From NCBI GenBank assembly GCA_046303115.1, contig JBKCGZ010000207.1:1-64000 (forward strand): 64,000 bases of DNA. Direction: 5' to 3'. Each line of letters begins with the position of its first letter. The stretch's first letter is position 1. Below, piece after piece: positions 17,401 to 28,600 of the stretch. Under the pieces are notes generated by a model. That model was given only the letters and a program-made list of their open reading frames with translations. It made no database searches and was not told the origin of the DNA. The position numbers and the translations under genes were made by a program. The DNA comes from CAINEC01 sp046303115 (lineage in GTDB: Bacteria > Bacteroidota > Bacteroidia > AKYH767-A > OLB10).

Positions 17401-18526
17401 AAATAATCTACCAGCGGGAACGTATCAGGCAACAGTAACTGATGCGAATGGTTGTGTATTAACAAATACAGTAACCCTAACAAATATTGGAACACCGTCA
17501 ATTGGTACGATAGGTACAATATCAGGGACAAAAAATGGGGTTTGTCCGGGTAGTACAAAAACATATTCTATTCCTGTTATTACTAATGCAACTAATTATA
17601 ATTGGGTTGTGCCAGCAAATTCTTCTATTCTTAGCGGACAAGGCACAAACACTATTACTGTAAAATTCGGTTCGACATTTACATTTGGGAATATTAACGT
17701 TTATGGAAGTAATACTTGTTCAAACACGAATACTGTAACATCTGTTATAAGAAGCGCACCTGCAACACCTGGGACAATCACAGGTCCAATTACGAATTTA
17801 TGTGGTGCAACAACAACGTATAGTATAAACAATGTTTTAAGTGCAACTTCGTATACATGGACGGTGCCTACGGGGGCTACAATTGTTAGTGGACAAGGAA
17901 CAAAAGCTATTCAAGTGTCATGGCCATCAACAAATATTAGCAATCAGTCAATTTGTGTTACAGCTAATAATGCTTGCGGCAGTAGCTTACCCAAATGCTT
18001 AACAGCAGTTTCAACAATTCCTTTAAGACCAGCAAAAATTACCGGACCATTAAGTGTATGTGCTGGACAAACCAATCTAACGTACAGCGTTACCGCCGAG
18101 CCTGGAGTAACTTATACTTGGGGTATTCCTAGTGGAGGTAGTATATTATCAGGACAAGGAACAGCAAATGTAACTGTGAAATGGGGTACTGCAAACGGAA
18201 GCATTCGTGTAACTGCAAGCAATGCATGTGGTGCACAAGCTATCAAATATCAATCTGTAAGTGTAACATGTAGAACAGCAGAATTCGCAAGTAACAATAT
18301 TACATTATTCCCAAATCCTAATAATGGAAATGCAACAATCGATTTAGGAAGTGTGAAATCTTTTACTGTTTTAGTAAATGATATGTTAGGGCGTCAGATT
18401 ATTCGTAAAGAAAGTTTTAATGATAGCTATCAACTAAATTTAGGAGATCAACCAAAAGGAGTTTACATGGTTTCTGTAATACTTGAAAATGGTGACAAAA
18501 AAATCTTTAGAATGATTATTCAGTAA
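14462..18526 (+). CDS. Secreted M4 (thermolysin-family) metalloprotease with P domain, Ig/SprB repeats and T9SS sorting domain
   Basis: A 1,354-residue exported zinc endopeptidase. The ATG at 14462 is chosen because it gives a clean signal peptide (about 1-20); the frame is open upstream only through a TTG. FTP propeptide at about 40-190; catalytic domain about 215-555 with zinc site HELSH at 372-376, the third ligand Glu396 (GALNESFSD) and the active-site His464 (GVHYNSG). Then an intact Ig-like repeat, a second Ig-like repeat split by a proprotein-convertase P domain (about 662-810), two SprB-type repeats (about 860-1020), three further Ig-like repeats and a type A sorting domain (LFPNPNNGNATID onward). 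It ends flush against the convergent histidine kinase gene, with no bases between stops. Probably cell-surface or released and self-processed. Confidence 0.93.
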   Translation: MFRLFTLLTSLLIGSVANAQVFSGDNAKSINKNLSEVRYDNRSTAPLYMQFLPSSSISSNEGISGIASILGMSSVDSWQLIRNDKDDLGYTHNRYQQYYQNIKVVTGEYILHIKGSKIVSANGIFYKPINISTIAELTQQQALDQAKKDIGATKYLWECSEAEQIALSGKVYSPSGELVILPSLNGDKKQKPILCWKLDVYATTPHERYNVYVDANSGKVVFKENRICTVTTNGTAVTKYSGTQTIKVDSLSATSYRLREYSRGAGVETYNMQKGTSYASAVDFTDTDNFWNTTTNQDDAALDAHYGAEKTYDYYFIKHNRNSYDNLGSVLRSYVHYSNSYNNAFWNGSVMTYGDGNGTTFSPLTELDIAAHELSHGVTEFSSNLIYSYESGALNESFSDIFGVSVDFYANPSTANWIIGDKSYTPATPGDGIRYMNNPNLAGDPDTYLGTNWYTGTADNGGVHYNSGVQNFWYYLLCTGGSGTNDKGFIYNVSSIGINDAGLVAYRNNCFYLTSGSQYSDAAFYAIKSANDLFGNCSFKSQQVKNAWDAVGVVTNSLNSLAATTIVGGSCLGAPLQLSASGGVTFSWTGPNGFSSTLQNPVIANASNSNNGTYSCVITDTNGCVGNSSIKVNLNNSPSITVAGGGLICNGSSVQLNANGSVYGQGQNNGNNTTPLALPDYPTAGVSSTITISGSTNASSLISVTIDSLIHTYDADLKIELISPSGSSIILANSVGSSGDNFIRTKFVPVGTSINNGIAPFTGSYAPSQSFSSLSGSANGTWSIKITDLGAVDIGTLYKWSIELPANSITSYNWTPSTGLNNASINNPIASPAQATTYTGVATDQNGCTASGTAIVDIGTLTLSETHTDVACNGASTGSATVNVTGNISGAVSYLWNNGETTSSINNLNAGQYSCVVTNGNGCTSSQQIIINEPSSSLSGPLDFTNETCQASNGVISISISGGVAPYSTTWSNGGSGTTINNLPAGTYQATVTDANGCVLTNTVTLTNIGTPSIGTIGTISGTKNGVCPGSTKTYSIPVITNATNYNWVVPANSSILSGQGTNTITVKFGSTFTFGNINVYGSNTCSNTNTVTSVIRSAPATPGTITGPITNLCGATTTYSINNVLSATSYTWTVPTGATIVSGQGTKAIQVSWPSTNISNQSICVTANNACGSSLPKCLTAVSTIPLRPAKITGPLSVCAGQTNLTYSVTAEPGVTYTWGIPSGGSILSGQGTANVTVKWGTANGSIRVTASNACGAQAIKYQSVSVTCRTAEFASNNITLFPNPNNGNATIDLGSVKSFTVLVNDMLGRQIIRKESFNDSYQLNLGDQPKGVYMVSVILENGDKKIFRMIIQ
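16446..16890 (+). other. P-domain insertion inside an Ig-like repeat of the M4 protease
   Basis: The host repeat begins ICNGSSVQLNANG and resumes at SYNWTPSTGLNNASINNP, joining into one normal Ig-like unit. Between them lie about 148 residues with the beta-sandwich of a P/Homo B domain (ITISGSTNASSLISVTIDS, TYDADLKIELISPSG, NGTWSIKITDLG). A neighbouring uninterrupted repeat (CLGAPLQLSASGGVTFSWTG) shows the normal join. Confidence 0.8.
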
Positions 18527-19810
18527 TCAATCAGCAATAGGCAAAGAAAAATAAAAACGACTTCCGAAGCCAGGGTAAGATTCTATATTTAACTCTGAGT
18601 TTTGTTTGTGTAAAAATTCCTTTACAAGTTGAAGGCCTAATCCATGACCTTTTTCATTTGATATACCTGAAGTACTAAAAGAAATTCCTCTTTTAAAATC
18701 TGATATTTCTTTTTCTGTCATCCCTTTCCCGAAATCTCGAATACTTAATTCGCAGTTGTTTTCTAAACGAGAAATAGATAATTGCACCTTACTTCCGTTA
18801 GTTGAAAATTTAATGGCATTTGAGATTAAATTTCTAAAAATTGCGTCCAACATATTTTTATCTCCCAATAAAAATACTCCATTAGCAGTATTTATAAATT
18901 CTATTTCAATTCCTTTTGATTGTCCAACAACTTCAACTTGCTCTTTAACATACGATGTAATAGTATTTACATCTAATCTTTCAATATTAACATTAATTGC
19001 AGTCGATTGTGACTTTGCCCATTTAATAAGCTCCTCAATTAATAATAAGAGTTTGTTCGACTTTATTTTAATCTGACTAATAATATCTTTTTGCAAAACA
19101 GGGTCAATTTCCTGCTCCGTAAAAACATTCATAGCTGAATTAAGTGCAATAATTGGAGAGCGTAAATCATGAGATATAACAGACATCATTTTATCACGCG
19201 TATACAATGCCGAAAGCAATTGATTATTTTTAATTTCAAGAAGCTCCGTTTTATCAATTAACTTATTATGGGTTTCGGTTGTATAACGTATAAAGTAAAT
19301 TAATTCAATTAGACAAAATATCCCTACTCCAACTGTATTTGCAATTTTATCAGATTGGAGATGAGCATAATCTCTATGGTTGGAATCAAGATGTAGATCA
19401 AGAATACTTAATACAATCAGAACAAGAATAGTTGAAAAAACTAAAATGTAACCTGTTATTTTTTCACTACCTTGAAACATTACTAATCCACCAATAATTA
19501 GCGGGAAAAAATACATGAAAACTAACGAATCCATACCCGTAATTAAGCATAGAGCAGTAATTATTAAACTAATCTGGATATAGTTTAATAGTTTAGAAAA
19601 ATAAAACTTGTCGATTTTGAATAGATAAAAACTAACTAACGTGAATGGTAATGCACAAATTGTAGCATATGCTTGCATCTCATCTTTGTAATACAGGTTT
19701 ACAAAGAAAAATACGATAATATAAATACCTATTACTTTTAATAACCCACCATGTACTTTTTTCGAATGTTCTAACGCAAAGCTTTCCGTTTTTATTGATG
19801 AATTTGACAT
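18527..19810 (-). CDS. Membrane-bound sensor histidine kinase (copy 1 of tandem pair)
   Basis: A 427-residue kinase that should autophosphorylate on His and pass the phosphate to a response regulator not found here. ATG at 19810 is preferred over the longer frame from 19894 because the extra 28 residues have no counterpart in its tandem paralogue. Six or so membrane helices fill about 20-190 with no sizeable periplasmic sensor domain. A short coiled stretch leads to the HisKA box SHDLRSP, then the ATPase with the N box NLISNAIKF, DFGKG and GHGLGLQLV. Closest relative in the window is the gene just upstream (19955-21259); they share domain order and long identical stretches. Signal sensed: unknown, perhaps in the membrane. 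Confidence 0.93.
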   Translation of the reverse strand: MSNSSIKTESFALEHSKKVHGGLLKVIGIYIIVFFFVNLYYKDEMQAYATICALPFTLVSFYLFKIDKFYFSKLLNYIQISLIITALCLITGMDSLVFMYFFPLIIGGLVMFQGSEKITGYILVFSTILVLIVLSILDLHLDSNHRDYAHLQSDKIANTVGVGIFCLIELIYFIRYTTETHNKLIDKTELLEIKNNQLLSALYTRDKMMSVISHDLRSPIIALNSAMNVFTEQEIDPVLQKDIISQIKIKSNKLLLLIEELIKWAKSQSTAINVNIERLDVNTITSYVKEQVEVVGQSKGIEIEFINTANGVFLLGDKNMLDAIFRNLISNAIKFSTNGSKVQLSISRLENNCELSIRDFGKGMTEKEISDFKRGISFSTSGISNEKGHGLGLQLVKEFLHKQNSELNIESYPGFGSRFYFSLPIAD

Positions 19811-19954
19811 TTTTTCTGAGTAAGTAAAGATTAAAATTAATCTTTTAAATGAAAATAGCCCGAAATATTCAAAATATTTAAAAAAAATTAACAATAGTTT
19901 TTTCTAAAATATCTAAAAAGAGAAATTAATGATCAATTCTTGTAATATAATTTA

Positions 19955-21259
19955 CTAATCAGCAGAATGAATAGGGACGGAAAAATAAAACCTACTACCT
20001 TCACCTAAACTAGATTCAACCTCGAGCTCTGAGTTTTGCTTTTTCAAAAACTCCTGTACTAATTGCAAGCCTAAGCCATGACCATTTTCATTGGCAGTTC
20101 CTGAAGTGGTGAATGTATTACCACTTTTAATATCGTTCATTTGCTTTTCAGTTAACCCCTTTCCAAAATCTTTTATACTGAATTCACATTTATTATTTTT
20201 ATCTACTGCAGATATAATTAACTTACTCCCTACATCCGAAAATTTGATAGCGTTAGAAACAAGATTTCTCAAAATTGTTTCCATCAGATTTTTATCACAT
20301 AAAATAAATTCAGTTGCAGGATTAAAATTAAAATCCAATTCCAATTCAATTTTTTTAGTTGCACCTATTAAACTGATTAAGTCTGATAAATATTCTTTGA
20401 AATGTGCGATACTTATTTTATCGATGGTACAATTGACTGATTCTGATTGCGACTTTGTCCAAGCTAATAAATCATCAATCATTGTTAATAGCTTAATAGA
20501 TTTCTTTTTAATATCCCCTACAATTTCTTTTTGAAAGGCTGGATCAATTTCCTGATCAGAAAAAATATTCATTGCTGAATTCAATGCGATTATTGGTGAT
20601 CGTAAATCGTGAGAGATTACTGACATCATTTTTTCTCTTGTATAAATTACTGCGGTAAGCTGATCATTTTTTTTTCTGAGCTCAAAAGCTTGATTAACCA
20701 AACTTTTACGAATATGACCCATACTCATATTAGCAAAAAACAGTAATAGAATACAAAGTCCACAAACACCAATAATATTTACAAACTGATCTGCCTTAAG
20801 ATGTTCTGCATCTAAGTGTATTGAACCATAAGGCTGTTCAACTCTCGTTACTAATAATAACAAGATAACAATATTTCCTGAAATTACATATCCACTCATT
20901 TGTTGCTTTCCCTGAAAAATAATTAAAGTGGCTATAATCAAAGGGAAAAAATATAAAAACATTAATGACATTACACCTGCCAAGACAGCTAAAACCGTTA
21001 TCGTTGCTAAAATATTTACGAGATTAAATAATTTAGAAGCATAAACAAATCCTTTATTATAAATGAAGTATGAGGTTGACACTAATACAAGGGAAATAGC
21101 AGTAGCATAGGCTTGTTGAACATCGTTTAGATAAATATTAATAAAAGTATAAACTACACTATAAAAAGCAATTATTTTCATCATCCATACATGCATGATA
21201 TTGGAATAATCCATTAATATATCATCTGAGGTGTTTTGCGTATTATCGGAAATGGCCAT
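19955..21259 (-). CDS. Membrane-bound sensor histidine kinase (copy 2 of tandem pair)
   Basis: A 434-residue paralogue of the downstream kinase, evidently from a local duplication. About six membrane helices (25-195), coiled linker (KSLVNQAFELRKKNDQL), HisKA box SHDLRSP, N box NLVSNAIKF, DFGKG and GHGLGLQLV. Kinase cores of the two copies are much more alike than the membrane parts, which suggests different inputs to a common output. Neither a response regulator nor a receiver domain is encoded nearby. A 10-bp inverted repeat lies just before the start codon. The 144 bases between the two genes show no clear terminator, so read-through to copy 1 is plausible. Confidence 0.93.
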   Translation of the reverse strand: MAISDNTQNTSDDILMDYSNIMHVWMMKIIAFYSVVYTFINIYLNDVQQAYATAISLVLVSTSYFIYNKGFVYASKLFNLVNILATITVLAVLAGVMSLMFLYFFPLIIATLIIFQGKQQMSGYVISGNIVILLLLVTRVEQPYGSIHLDAEHLKADQFVNIIGVCGLCILLLFFANMSMGHIRKSLVNQAFELRKKNDQLTAVIYTREKMMSVISHDLRSPIIALNSAMNIFSDQEIDPAFQKEIVGDIKKKSIKLLTMIDDLLAWTKSQSESVNCTIDKISIAHFKEYLSDLISLIGATKKIELELDFNFNPATEFILCDKNLMETILRNLVSNAIKFSDVGSKLIISAVDKNNKCEFSIKDFGKGLTEKQMNDIKSGNTFTTSGTANENGHGLGLQLVQEFLKKQNSELEVESSLGEGSRFYFSVPIHSAD

Positions 21260-21266
21260 AAAAGAA

Positions 21267-21301
21267 AAATGCTTTGTTTATTTTGGTAAAGCAAAGCATT
21301 T
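21267..21301 (-). promoter_or_regulatory. Perfect 10-bp inverted repeat before the kinase pair
   Basis: AAATGCTTTG at 21267-21276 and CAAAGCATTT at 21292-21301 are exact reverse complements with a 15-base spacer, ending 8 bases before the kinase start codon. It could be an operator or a 5' leader hairpin. Confidence 0.5.
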
Positions 21302-21351
21302 AAATCGGTAATAGCAAGTTTCAACGAGTTATTCGGTCATTTATTTGCCAT

Positions 21352-22503
21352 TTAACCGATCGCTTGTGTTAAATCAGCAATTAAATCATCAATATGTTCA
21401 ATTCCTACACTTAAACGTATTAATCCATCCGTAACCCCAGCCTTTTCTCTTTCTTCCTTCGGAATAGATGCATGTGTCATAGTTGCTGGATGATTCAAGA
21501 GTGATTCAACTCCTCCTAACGACTCTGCAAGAGAGAATACGCGCACTTTAGAAGCCATTGCAAAGGTTTCTTCTAATGTTGCATCTTTTAGCGTGAATGA
21601 AATCATTCCACCAAAGCGTTTCATCTGATTTTTAGCGATATCATGATTAGGGTGATCAGGGAATCCTGGCCAGTATACTTTATCCACTTTCGGGTGATTG
21701 CGTAAAAAGTTGGCGATTACTTCTCCATTATCGCAGTGGCGATCCATTCTTACATGCAATGTTTTTATTCCACGCAAGACCAAAAAGCTATCCATCGGTC
21801 CTGGCGTTGCCCCACAAGAATTATGGATAAAAGCGAGGCGATCAAATAAAACTTTATCATTTGTACAGATAGCACCCATCACCACATCGCTGTGTCCGCC
21901 TAAATATTTAGTTACCGAATGCATTACAATAGTAGCACCCATCTCTAACGGATTTTGCAAATAAGGAGAGGCAAATGTATTATCAACTACTAAAATTAAA
22001 TTGTTATCCTTAGCAATTGTAGCACACTTTCGGATATCTATGATTTGCATAGTTGGATTCGTTGGTGTTTCTACCCAAATCATTTTTGTATTTGCATTGA
22101 TATGATTTTTTATCGCATCCGCATCATACATATTCACAAAATGAAATTTGATTCCCAGTGGTTCAAATATCTTCGTGAACATACGATAACTTCCACCATA
22201 TAAATCATTCGTAGCAATCACTTCATCACCTGGCAACAATAATTTTATAATTGCATCAGAAGCTCCTTGTCCGCTGCTAAAACATAATCCATAACTTGCG
22301 TTCTCCAATGCTGCAATACATTGCTCTAGTGCAGTACGCGTAGGATTTTTACCTCTTGCATAGGCATAACCTTTATGTACACCTGGTGATTCCTGTACAT
22401 AAGTAGAAGTTTGATAAATAGGCGTCATGATTGCACCCGTTGTAGGGTCAGGTTCTTGTCCTGCATGTATCGCTTTGGTTGCAAATTTTGAATTCTGATT
22501 CAT
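21352..22503 (-). CDS. PLP-dependent cystathionine gamma-synthase / gamma-lyase
   Basis: A 383-residue enzyme of the Cys/Met-metabolism PLP family. It either joins cysteine to an activated homoserine (gamma-synthase, methionine route) or cleaves cystathionine to cysteine (gamma-lyase); sequence alone does not decide. The PLP lysine is in HSVTKYLGGHSDV; the cofactor phosphate site is near FSSGQGASDA, with YAYARGKNPTR contributing Tyr and Arg across the dimer, and the ring-stacking and Asp region at VVDNTFASPYLQNP. The C-terminal SLGGVESLLNHPATMTH and SVGIEHIDDLI segments are typical. It stands alone on the minus strand and has no visible SAM riboswitch. The typical family length is 380-400 residues. 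Confidence 0.93.
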   Translation of the reverse strand: MNQNSKFATKAIHAGQEPDPTTGAIMTPIYQTSTYVQESPGVHKGYAYARGKNPTRTALEQCIAALENASYGLCFSSGQGASDAIIKLLLPGDEVIATNDLYGGSYRMFTKIFEPLGIKFHFVNMYDADAIKNHINANTKMIWVETPTNPTMQIIDIRKCATIAKDNNLILVVDNTFASPYLQNPLEMGATIVMHSVTKYLGGHSDVVMGAICTNDKVLFDRLAFIHNSCGATPGPMDSFLVLRGIKTLHVRMDRHCDNGEVIANFLRNHPKVDKVYWPGFPDHPNHDIAKNQMKRFGGMISFTLKDATLEETFAMASKVRVFSLAESLGGVESLLNHPATMTHASIPKEEREKAGVTDGLIRLSVGIEHIDDLIADLTQAIG

Positions 22504-22548
22504 TGCTTAATTTATGTGCTGTAAAAGTATAGTATTCCTCTGAAAACA

Positions 22549-22581
22549 AAAAAGGCGAGAGATTTTATCCTTCGCCTTTTT
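22549..22581 (-). terminator. Terminator of the giant surface-protein gene
   Basis: AAAAAGGCGA (22549-22558) pairs with TCGCCTTTTT (22572-22581). Read on the minus strand it ends in TTTTTTGTTTT. It lies about 20 bases past the stop codon of the 2,762-residue protein. Confidence 0.8.
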
Positions 22582-22602
22582 AATATTACAATTCGTATTA
22601 TT

Positions 22603-25600
22603 TTATGGATGCATTGACATCACAAAGTTTACGTTGTTAAATTCAAATACTGGATAATCGTATGGGTCAACATATCCATCTCCATTTATATCTGTACTTA
22701 AATATCCCAGTGCAAATGTCACATTGTCGAGTTCAAATGATGGATAATCATATGGGTCTACAAACTCATCTTGGTTAAAATCACCTGAATACATCGCAAA
22801 TACTCCTGTCTCAACTTCAATCATGTTACCTCCGTAGGCTTGCGTTGCAGCAGTTGTAAAGTCGTAAGTTGTGGTTGTTCCAAATGTTATTGCTGATGCA
22901 CTCCATGTGTTAATTGTATTTCTATGTCGCAACGAAACATAGTAACTATTGCCAATTACACTTCCTGATAAGCTCAACGAAATTGTTCCGTCAGTTAAAA
23001 TTACACCACTTGTTGAAGCTACTAATGTTGCACCTGTTGATCCGTCGTATAACTCAACTGTGATAGTATCCACTTCGTTTGTATTTAAACTTAACCCTTG
23101 ATTTGCTAATACAGAATTCATTAGTCCACTTCCTGCATAGAATCCTTGCATATATGCCTTTAAATTTAGCGTTGCATTCGTCAATACAGTAAAGCTTGAT
23201 GCAGAAGCAGCACTACATGATCCTTTAACAACTGTTATTGCACCTGTTGTTGATCCAGTTGGAATAGTCGCTGTAATCTGACCATCATTATCAATTGTAT
23301 AGGTAGTTGCATTCACTCCATTAAACTGAACTGATGTCACTCCCGTAAATCCAGAACCGCTAATTACTACTGCCGATCCAATTGTACCCGATGTTGGACT
23401 AACTCCAGATACACTAACGTTTACAATAGTTAAGTTTAACTGATAATCCTGACAATTTGAATTGTAAGAATACGTTCCTGATTGCGTATATACCTGTCCG
23501 TTAGCTGACCATGTATAACTTCCACATGATGTTTCTGTAGTTTCAATTGTTGCAGCAGGTGATCCTGTTACATCCCACTGACATGTTGTTGTATTGAATG
23601 TTGCAGTCTGATAACATGCTAATGTTGGTACTGATGGTTGAGTTCCTGTAACATCCCAAGCACAAGTTGAAGTATTGAACGATGCTGTCTCATAACATGC
23701 TAATGTTGGCATTGCTGGTTGTGCTGGTTGTGTAATTGTATATGTTGCTGTTTGCGTACATCCTGTAGCGTTAGTAACAGTGACTGTGTAAGTGCCAGCA
23801 GGAACATTAACATCTTGCGTGGTTGCTCCGTTACTCCATAAATAAGTGGTACTATTTACAACACCAACACTTGATGTGCTATTGGTAAATGAAGTTGCAT
23901 CCGTTGCCCAAGTACGAGGAGTTGTAAACTGTCCTGATTGATAGTTAAATACTCCGGTTGCATAAAATGCTTTCCCTTGCGTAGGATTTGAAGGAATGAA
24001 ATAGCTAGTTGATTGCAAATAACCGCCATTGTATTTATCATTTACTGGCAATGTATATCCAGCAGTTCCACTACTCACGATTGCATTACCTAATGCAGTA
24101 CCATAAAATATTGCATCCACTGGGACAGTTGTATTTGTAATTGAAGCAGCATCTACATTGAATACAGCAACTGCATCAGCACTTGTAGTTCCATTTCCTA
24201 AAACACCACCACTTGCCAAATTACCAAATGCATCTCCTGCAACAGTGCCGGTGCTAATTACTCGAAGCTTTGTTCCTGTTGGGGTCATTAATGATCCACC
24301 AACATAAACTACATCTCCTTTTTGAACAGAGCCACTATTAATATTAAAGCCGTATGTAATTCCTGCTCCAGCTTTCCAGCCGTTTACAGTAGCAGTACCA
24401 TTATTTGCAAATACAACTGAGAAAGGAGTAACACTAAAATCAATAGATCGTGTTGCAATTAATTCAACCCACTCATTGCTATTATCTGTTCCTGTTGGAT
24501 CAGGCATTAATTCAGAAATTAATAAACCTGGATCACCAGTCGCATTACCAGCAATATCAGCAGAAGAAGAAATATCGATTGAACCATTTAATCCATAACA
24601 TAATGCGTTGTTTACAGCGTTTGCTGTAATAGTTATTTCGGAAGGTTCTGTAATCGTTACCGAATTAGAAGCTGTACATCCATTTGCATCTGTTACTGTA
24701 ACATCGTATGTTCCAATTACTAGATTAGAAAGATCTTCTGATGTAGCTGTATTTGACCATACAAAAGAATAAGGACTAGTTCCACCTGAAACAGTTAAAT
24801 CAATTGCACCATTTGAATACCCAAAACACGTAGCATTTGTAGATGTTGTAGTAGAAGATAAAATACCAGAAGGTTCAGTAATAGTAATCGTTAATGAATC
24901 TTTACATCCACCATTTTCCGTTACAACTACTTTGTATGTTCCTGCAACAAGAGCTGAAACATCTTCTGTTGTTGCTCCATTCGACCAAACAATAGAATAT
25001 GGCGCAACTCCGCCTGTAATAGTTAAGTTAATTGAACCAGTCGCATCATTTTTACACAATACATTTGTCGTCGATGCTGATAATGTTGGAGGAGTACAAG
25101 AACAATCGTTTAGTACTACAGTTGTACTTGCTGTTTCTGTACATCCGTTAGCATAAGTAATTACAACAGAATAAACCTGTGCACCTGCCTCACTTAATAA
25201 ATAAGATGTAGTTGGAGCCGTTGCAATTTGATCTGTAGATGAATAACTATATGGTCCAGACCATGCATAAGACACTCCTGAACTTGCAGTAAGCGTAATA
25301 TCACTGCCAATACAAATAGGTCCGTTATTGCTTGCTGTAGGATTATTAGATGAAGGTTGCGAAATTGTAACTCCACTCGTTAATGAACATCCATTACCAT
25401 CTGTTACAGTTACAGTATAAGTGCCAGCTGCAAGAGCAGATTGTGTATCAGTTGTACTACCTGCAGACCATAAATAATTAATTGTGCTATTTGAACTTGT
25501 CGCTAACGCTGTTGCATATCCGTCGGAAGAACCAAAGCAATTTGCATTTGTTCCAGTGACAGAAATAGTATTCATTGTTGTTAAATCAGCATCTGCATTT

Positions 25601-28600
25601 GTTAATGATACTAGTCCGCGACGTACTAGATTTGTTGTATTTGCGCCTGATGACCAGATACCATCTGCATCTGTAATTGAATTAATTAAATTATTTTGTA
25701 AATCTCTTGTTTCAATACGCTTAACACCATTCGTGCTTAATGCTGCTACTGGAATAACAGCTGCAAATGTTCCAGGGTTCGAAATGTTTCTGTAAATAGA
25801 ATCAACAGAGGTAGGAAACTCAGAGTTGGTAATCTGTGTTGCAGTTGAAGTTACTGCTTGAAATGCATAAAGCGGATTTCCTGTTCCAGCTGTATTATCA
25901 TATACTAATACTAGTTTACCACCCATACAAGAATTTAAGTTTCCTGTAACGAATGCTCCATCATCAGCAGTGTTTGCAGACAATGCCGCTGTTGCGATAT
26001 CTAATGAAGTAATAGTGTTAGTAGAACTAAAATTAGGACTTGTGATTGCACCAAAAGCAGTATTACTATATGCAATTCTTAAGTTATGGACTTGTCCTGC
26101 ACCAAAGCGAGAAGAGTTACCACTTGGTTGCATGTAAATCCAAACCGGACCACTACTACCGCTTGCATTTGTGGTAAAAGCATTACTGATATTTAATCCG
26201 TAAGCTGAACCATTCCATACACCACCAGCACCCATTGAAGTCGCTAAATCTGTTGTTGCAGCTAATCCTGCAGCTAAATTATAAATAGTATTTGGCAATA
26301 AATTATCCAACTGAATACAGAACGCAACTGGTGTTCTTGCATTATTTACTGCAGAGCCCGTTTTTGATCCCATGTATTTAGGAATCACTAATTCCGTCAT
26401 TGTAGGCGTTGGTGTAATAATTAAATTAGAACTAAATGCTGCAGGTAAACTTCCAGCATTTGCTTGTAAAATATAAGTTCCAGGAGCAGAAAACTGAATA
26501 CCACTAAATGTTGCAACTCCATTAACGAAGTTTGCGGTAAGGGTACCCGTTATACTTCCCGAAGGACCTGAAGAAACAGTGATTGTTGCTGTTCCGTTAT
26601 AATAAATATCAGTAGTATAATCTGCTCTATATGCAGTTACATCAAAGTTTGGAATGACCGTATTAATTGGAACACCCGGAGTAAGATTTGAAATTGCTAA
26701 TGAAGTAGCGACTCCATATACATCAAAATAGTTTGAATATGCAGAACCTAATAATTCACCCGCTGTTGCATCAGCCAGAATTTGAGCTCCATAATCTGGA
26801 ACATCATATAATACCCCTGTAATAGTAACCTGATTAGTACCAACAGCAATTGTTCCTGATGTTGTACCTCCTAAAACACCTATACCAGAAAATAAGGTTA
26901 AGTCAATTGTTGTAGCGGTTGAAACATTTTGCGGACTATTATTATTATCCTGCGCTTGAATGGTAATCGAAAACGGAGTATTTTCTAAAATAGGATTCCC
27001 ATTATTTAAATTAGTTACAACAATTTTTGTTGGAGCTTGTGGCGCAGATGTAATTTGAGAGTTAGGATTTTGAGTTGCAGTTGCAATACTATATTTAGTA
27101 GCCGCTCCAGCACCATTATATCCATAAACACGGAAATAGTAACTAGTAGAAGCTGTTAATCCACTTACATTTACTGTTGATCCACTTCCATTATAAATTA
27201 TTTGTTCTCCAACTCCTGAATAAACATTATTCGCAGTGTAAGTATTACCATCAACTGGATTTGTAAAGCTATTTGATGTATTCATTACAACAATACGAGA
27301 TGTAGCATCACCATTTGTCCAGTTAACATCCGTTGATGTTGTTAAAGTATTTGAAAAAGTAATCAAGCTATCCTGTGCCAACGGTGTTGAAGGTCCTTCA
27401 GCAACGAATGTTAAACTATCAATTGCTAAACCGTCATCTGTTCCTGTTTCATCTACGTCATTCCAACGAATTGTTAATGTTTGACCTGGCATCCAGTTAT
27501 TATCTAAATTAAATGTTGCAGTTATAACGGTACGGTTAGCCGCTGCATTTCCATCTAGTGCAACAGCAGTTCCTGATACTGGTGTTGGTGTAGAGAAATC
27601 TAATGATGGTACAACTGTAAAACCTGCACCTTTTATTGAGTTTTCTCCAACCTTGTACGAGAACAACATTTTGTTGAAGCTTCCACTTCCACCACGTCTC
27701 CAGTTTTCACCAACGTATGTGATGGTAACTTTATTAAGAGGACCAGTCGAGTTATTCACGAGCACAGCCCCTACAGAACCTAAGTAAGAACTACTCGCCA
27801 AACATCCAATTGCACGATCAGTAGCACTTGTACTTCCATAGTTATAATTTGAACCTCCATTTCCTGCACCTGCATCAGTACTCAGTTTTACATCAACACC
27901 TGTTATTGCTGCAATCTGCCATCCTGTTGTACCAGATGCATTAATTGGAGCGGATGTTAAATAATAAGGACCTTGACCAAATCCGCTGGTTGCGAAGATG
28001 CCTGTTGAAGGTAATGTATTAAAATCCTGGAAGTATGCTCCACTTGTATAGGAAATATAAGAAGGAGAAACTGCTGATGCTGAAGCACCAGTGTTTCTAT
28101 AGTTTAGGGTTGATCCACTACCGTTATATTCAAAAACTGTCACATTAAAGTTTGAACCTGCAGGGAATCCTGTGATTTTTGCGGAAGTAGCATTACCTTG
28201 ATATACTAATTTATTTCCTCCACCTAAATCGAATGCTGTGTTTAAATCAAGACTAGCACCTGAATAAGTTGTTGCATCTAAGGGCGTGAAACTAACAGCT
28301 CCAGTTGTATTAACCACAACAATTCTATTAGCACCACTACCACCTGTAAAGTTTACATATGCAGTGTCAGATGTGATTCTTGTTATTGAAACAAGTGACG
28401 ATGTAGTTGGTTCTGCAACCAAAGTACCTGCTGAAGTAGTTCCAGGTGCGGTTTGTAAATAATTTACCGTGCTTGCTGAACCATTATAATCATAAACAGC
28501 AAAGTAATAAGTTGTATTAGCTGTCAAGCCACTAACGGTAACGGATGTCCCCGAACCATCATAAACTATTTTGTTTGACGAACCTTGATCGGTAGCTAAC

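Noticed and set aside
22504..22602. SAM riboswitch near the cystathionine enzyme gene
   Set aside because: Only 99 bases lie upstream of the gene; the one strong hairpin is the terminator of the giant gene and no SAM-box helices are seen.
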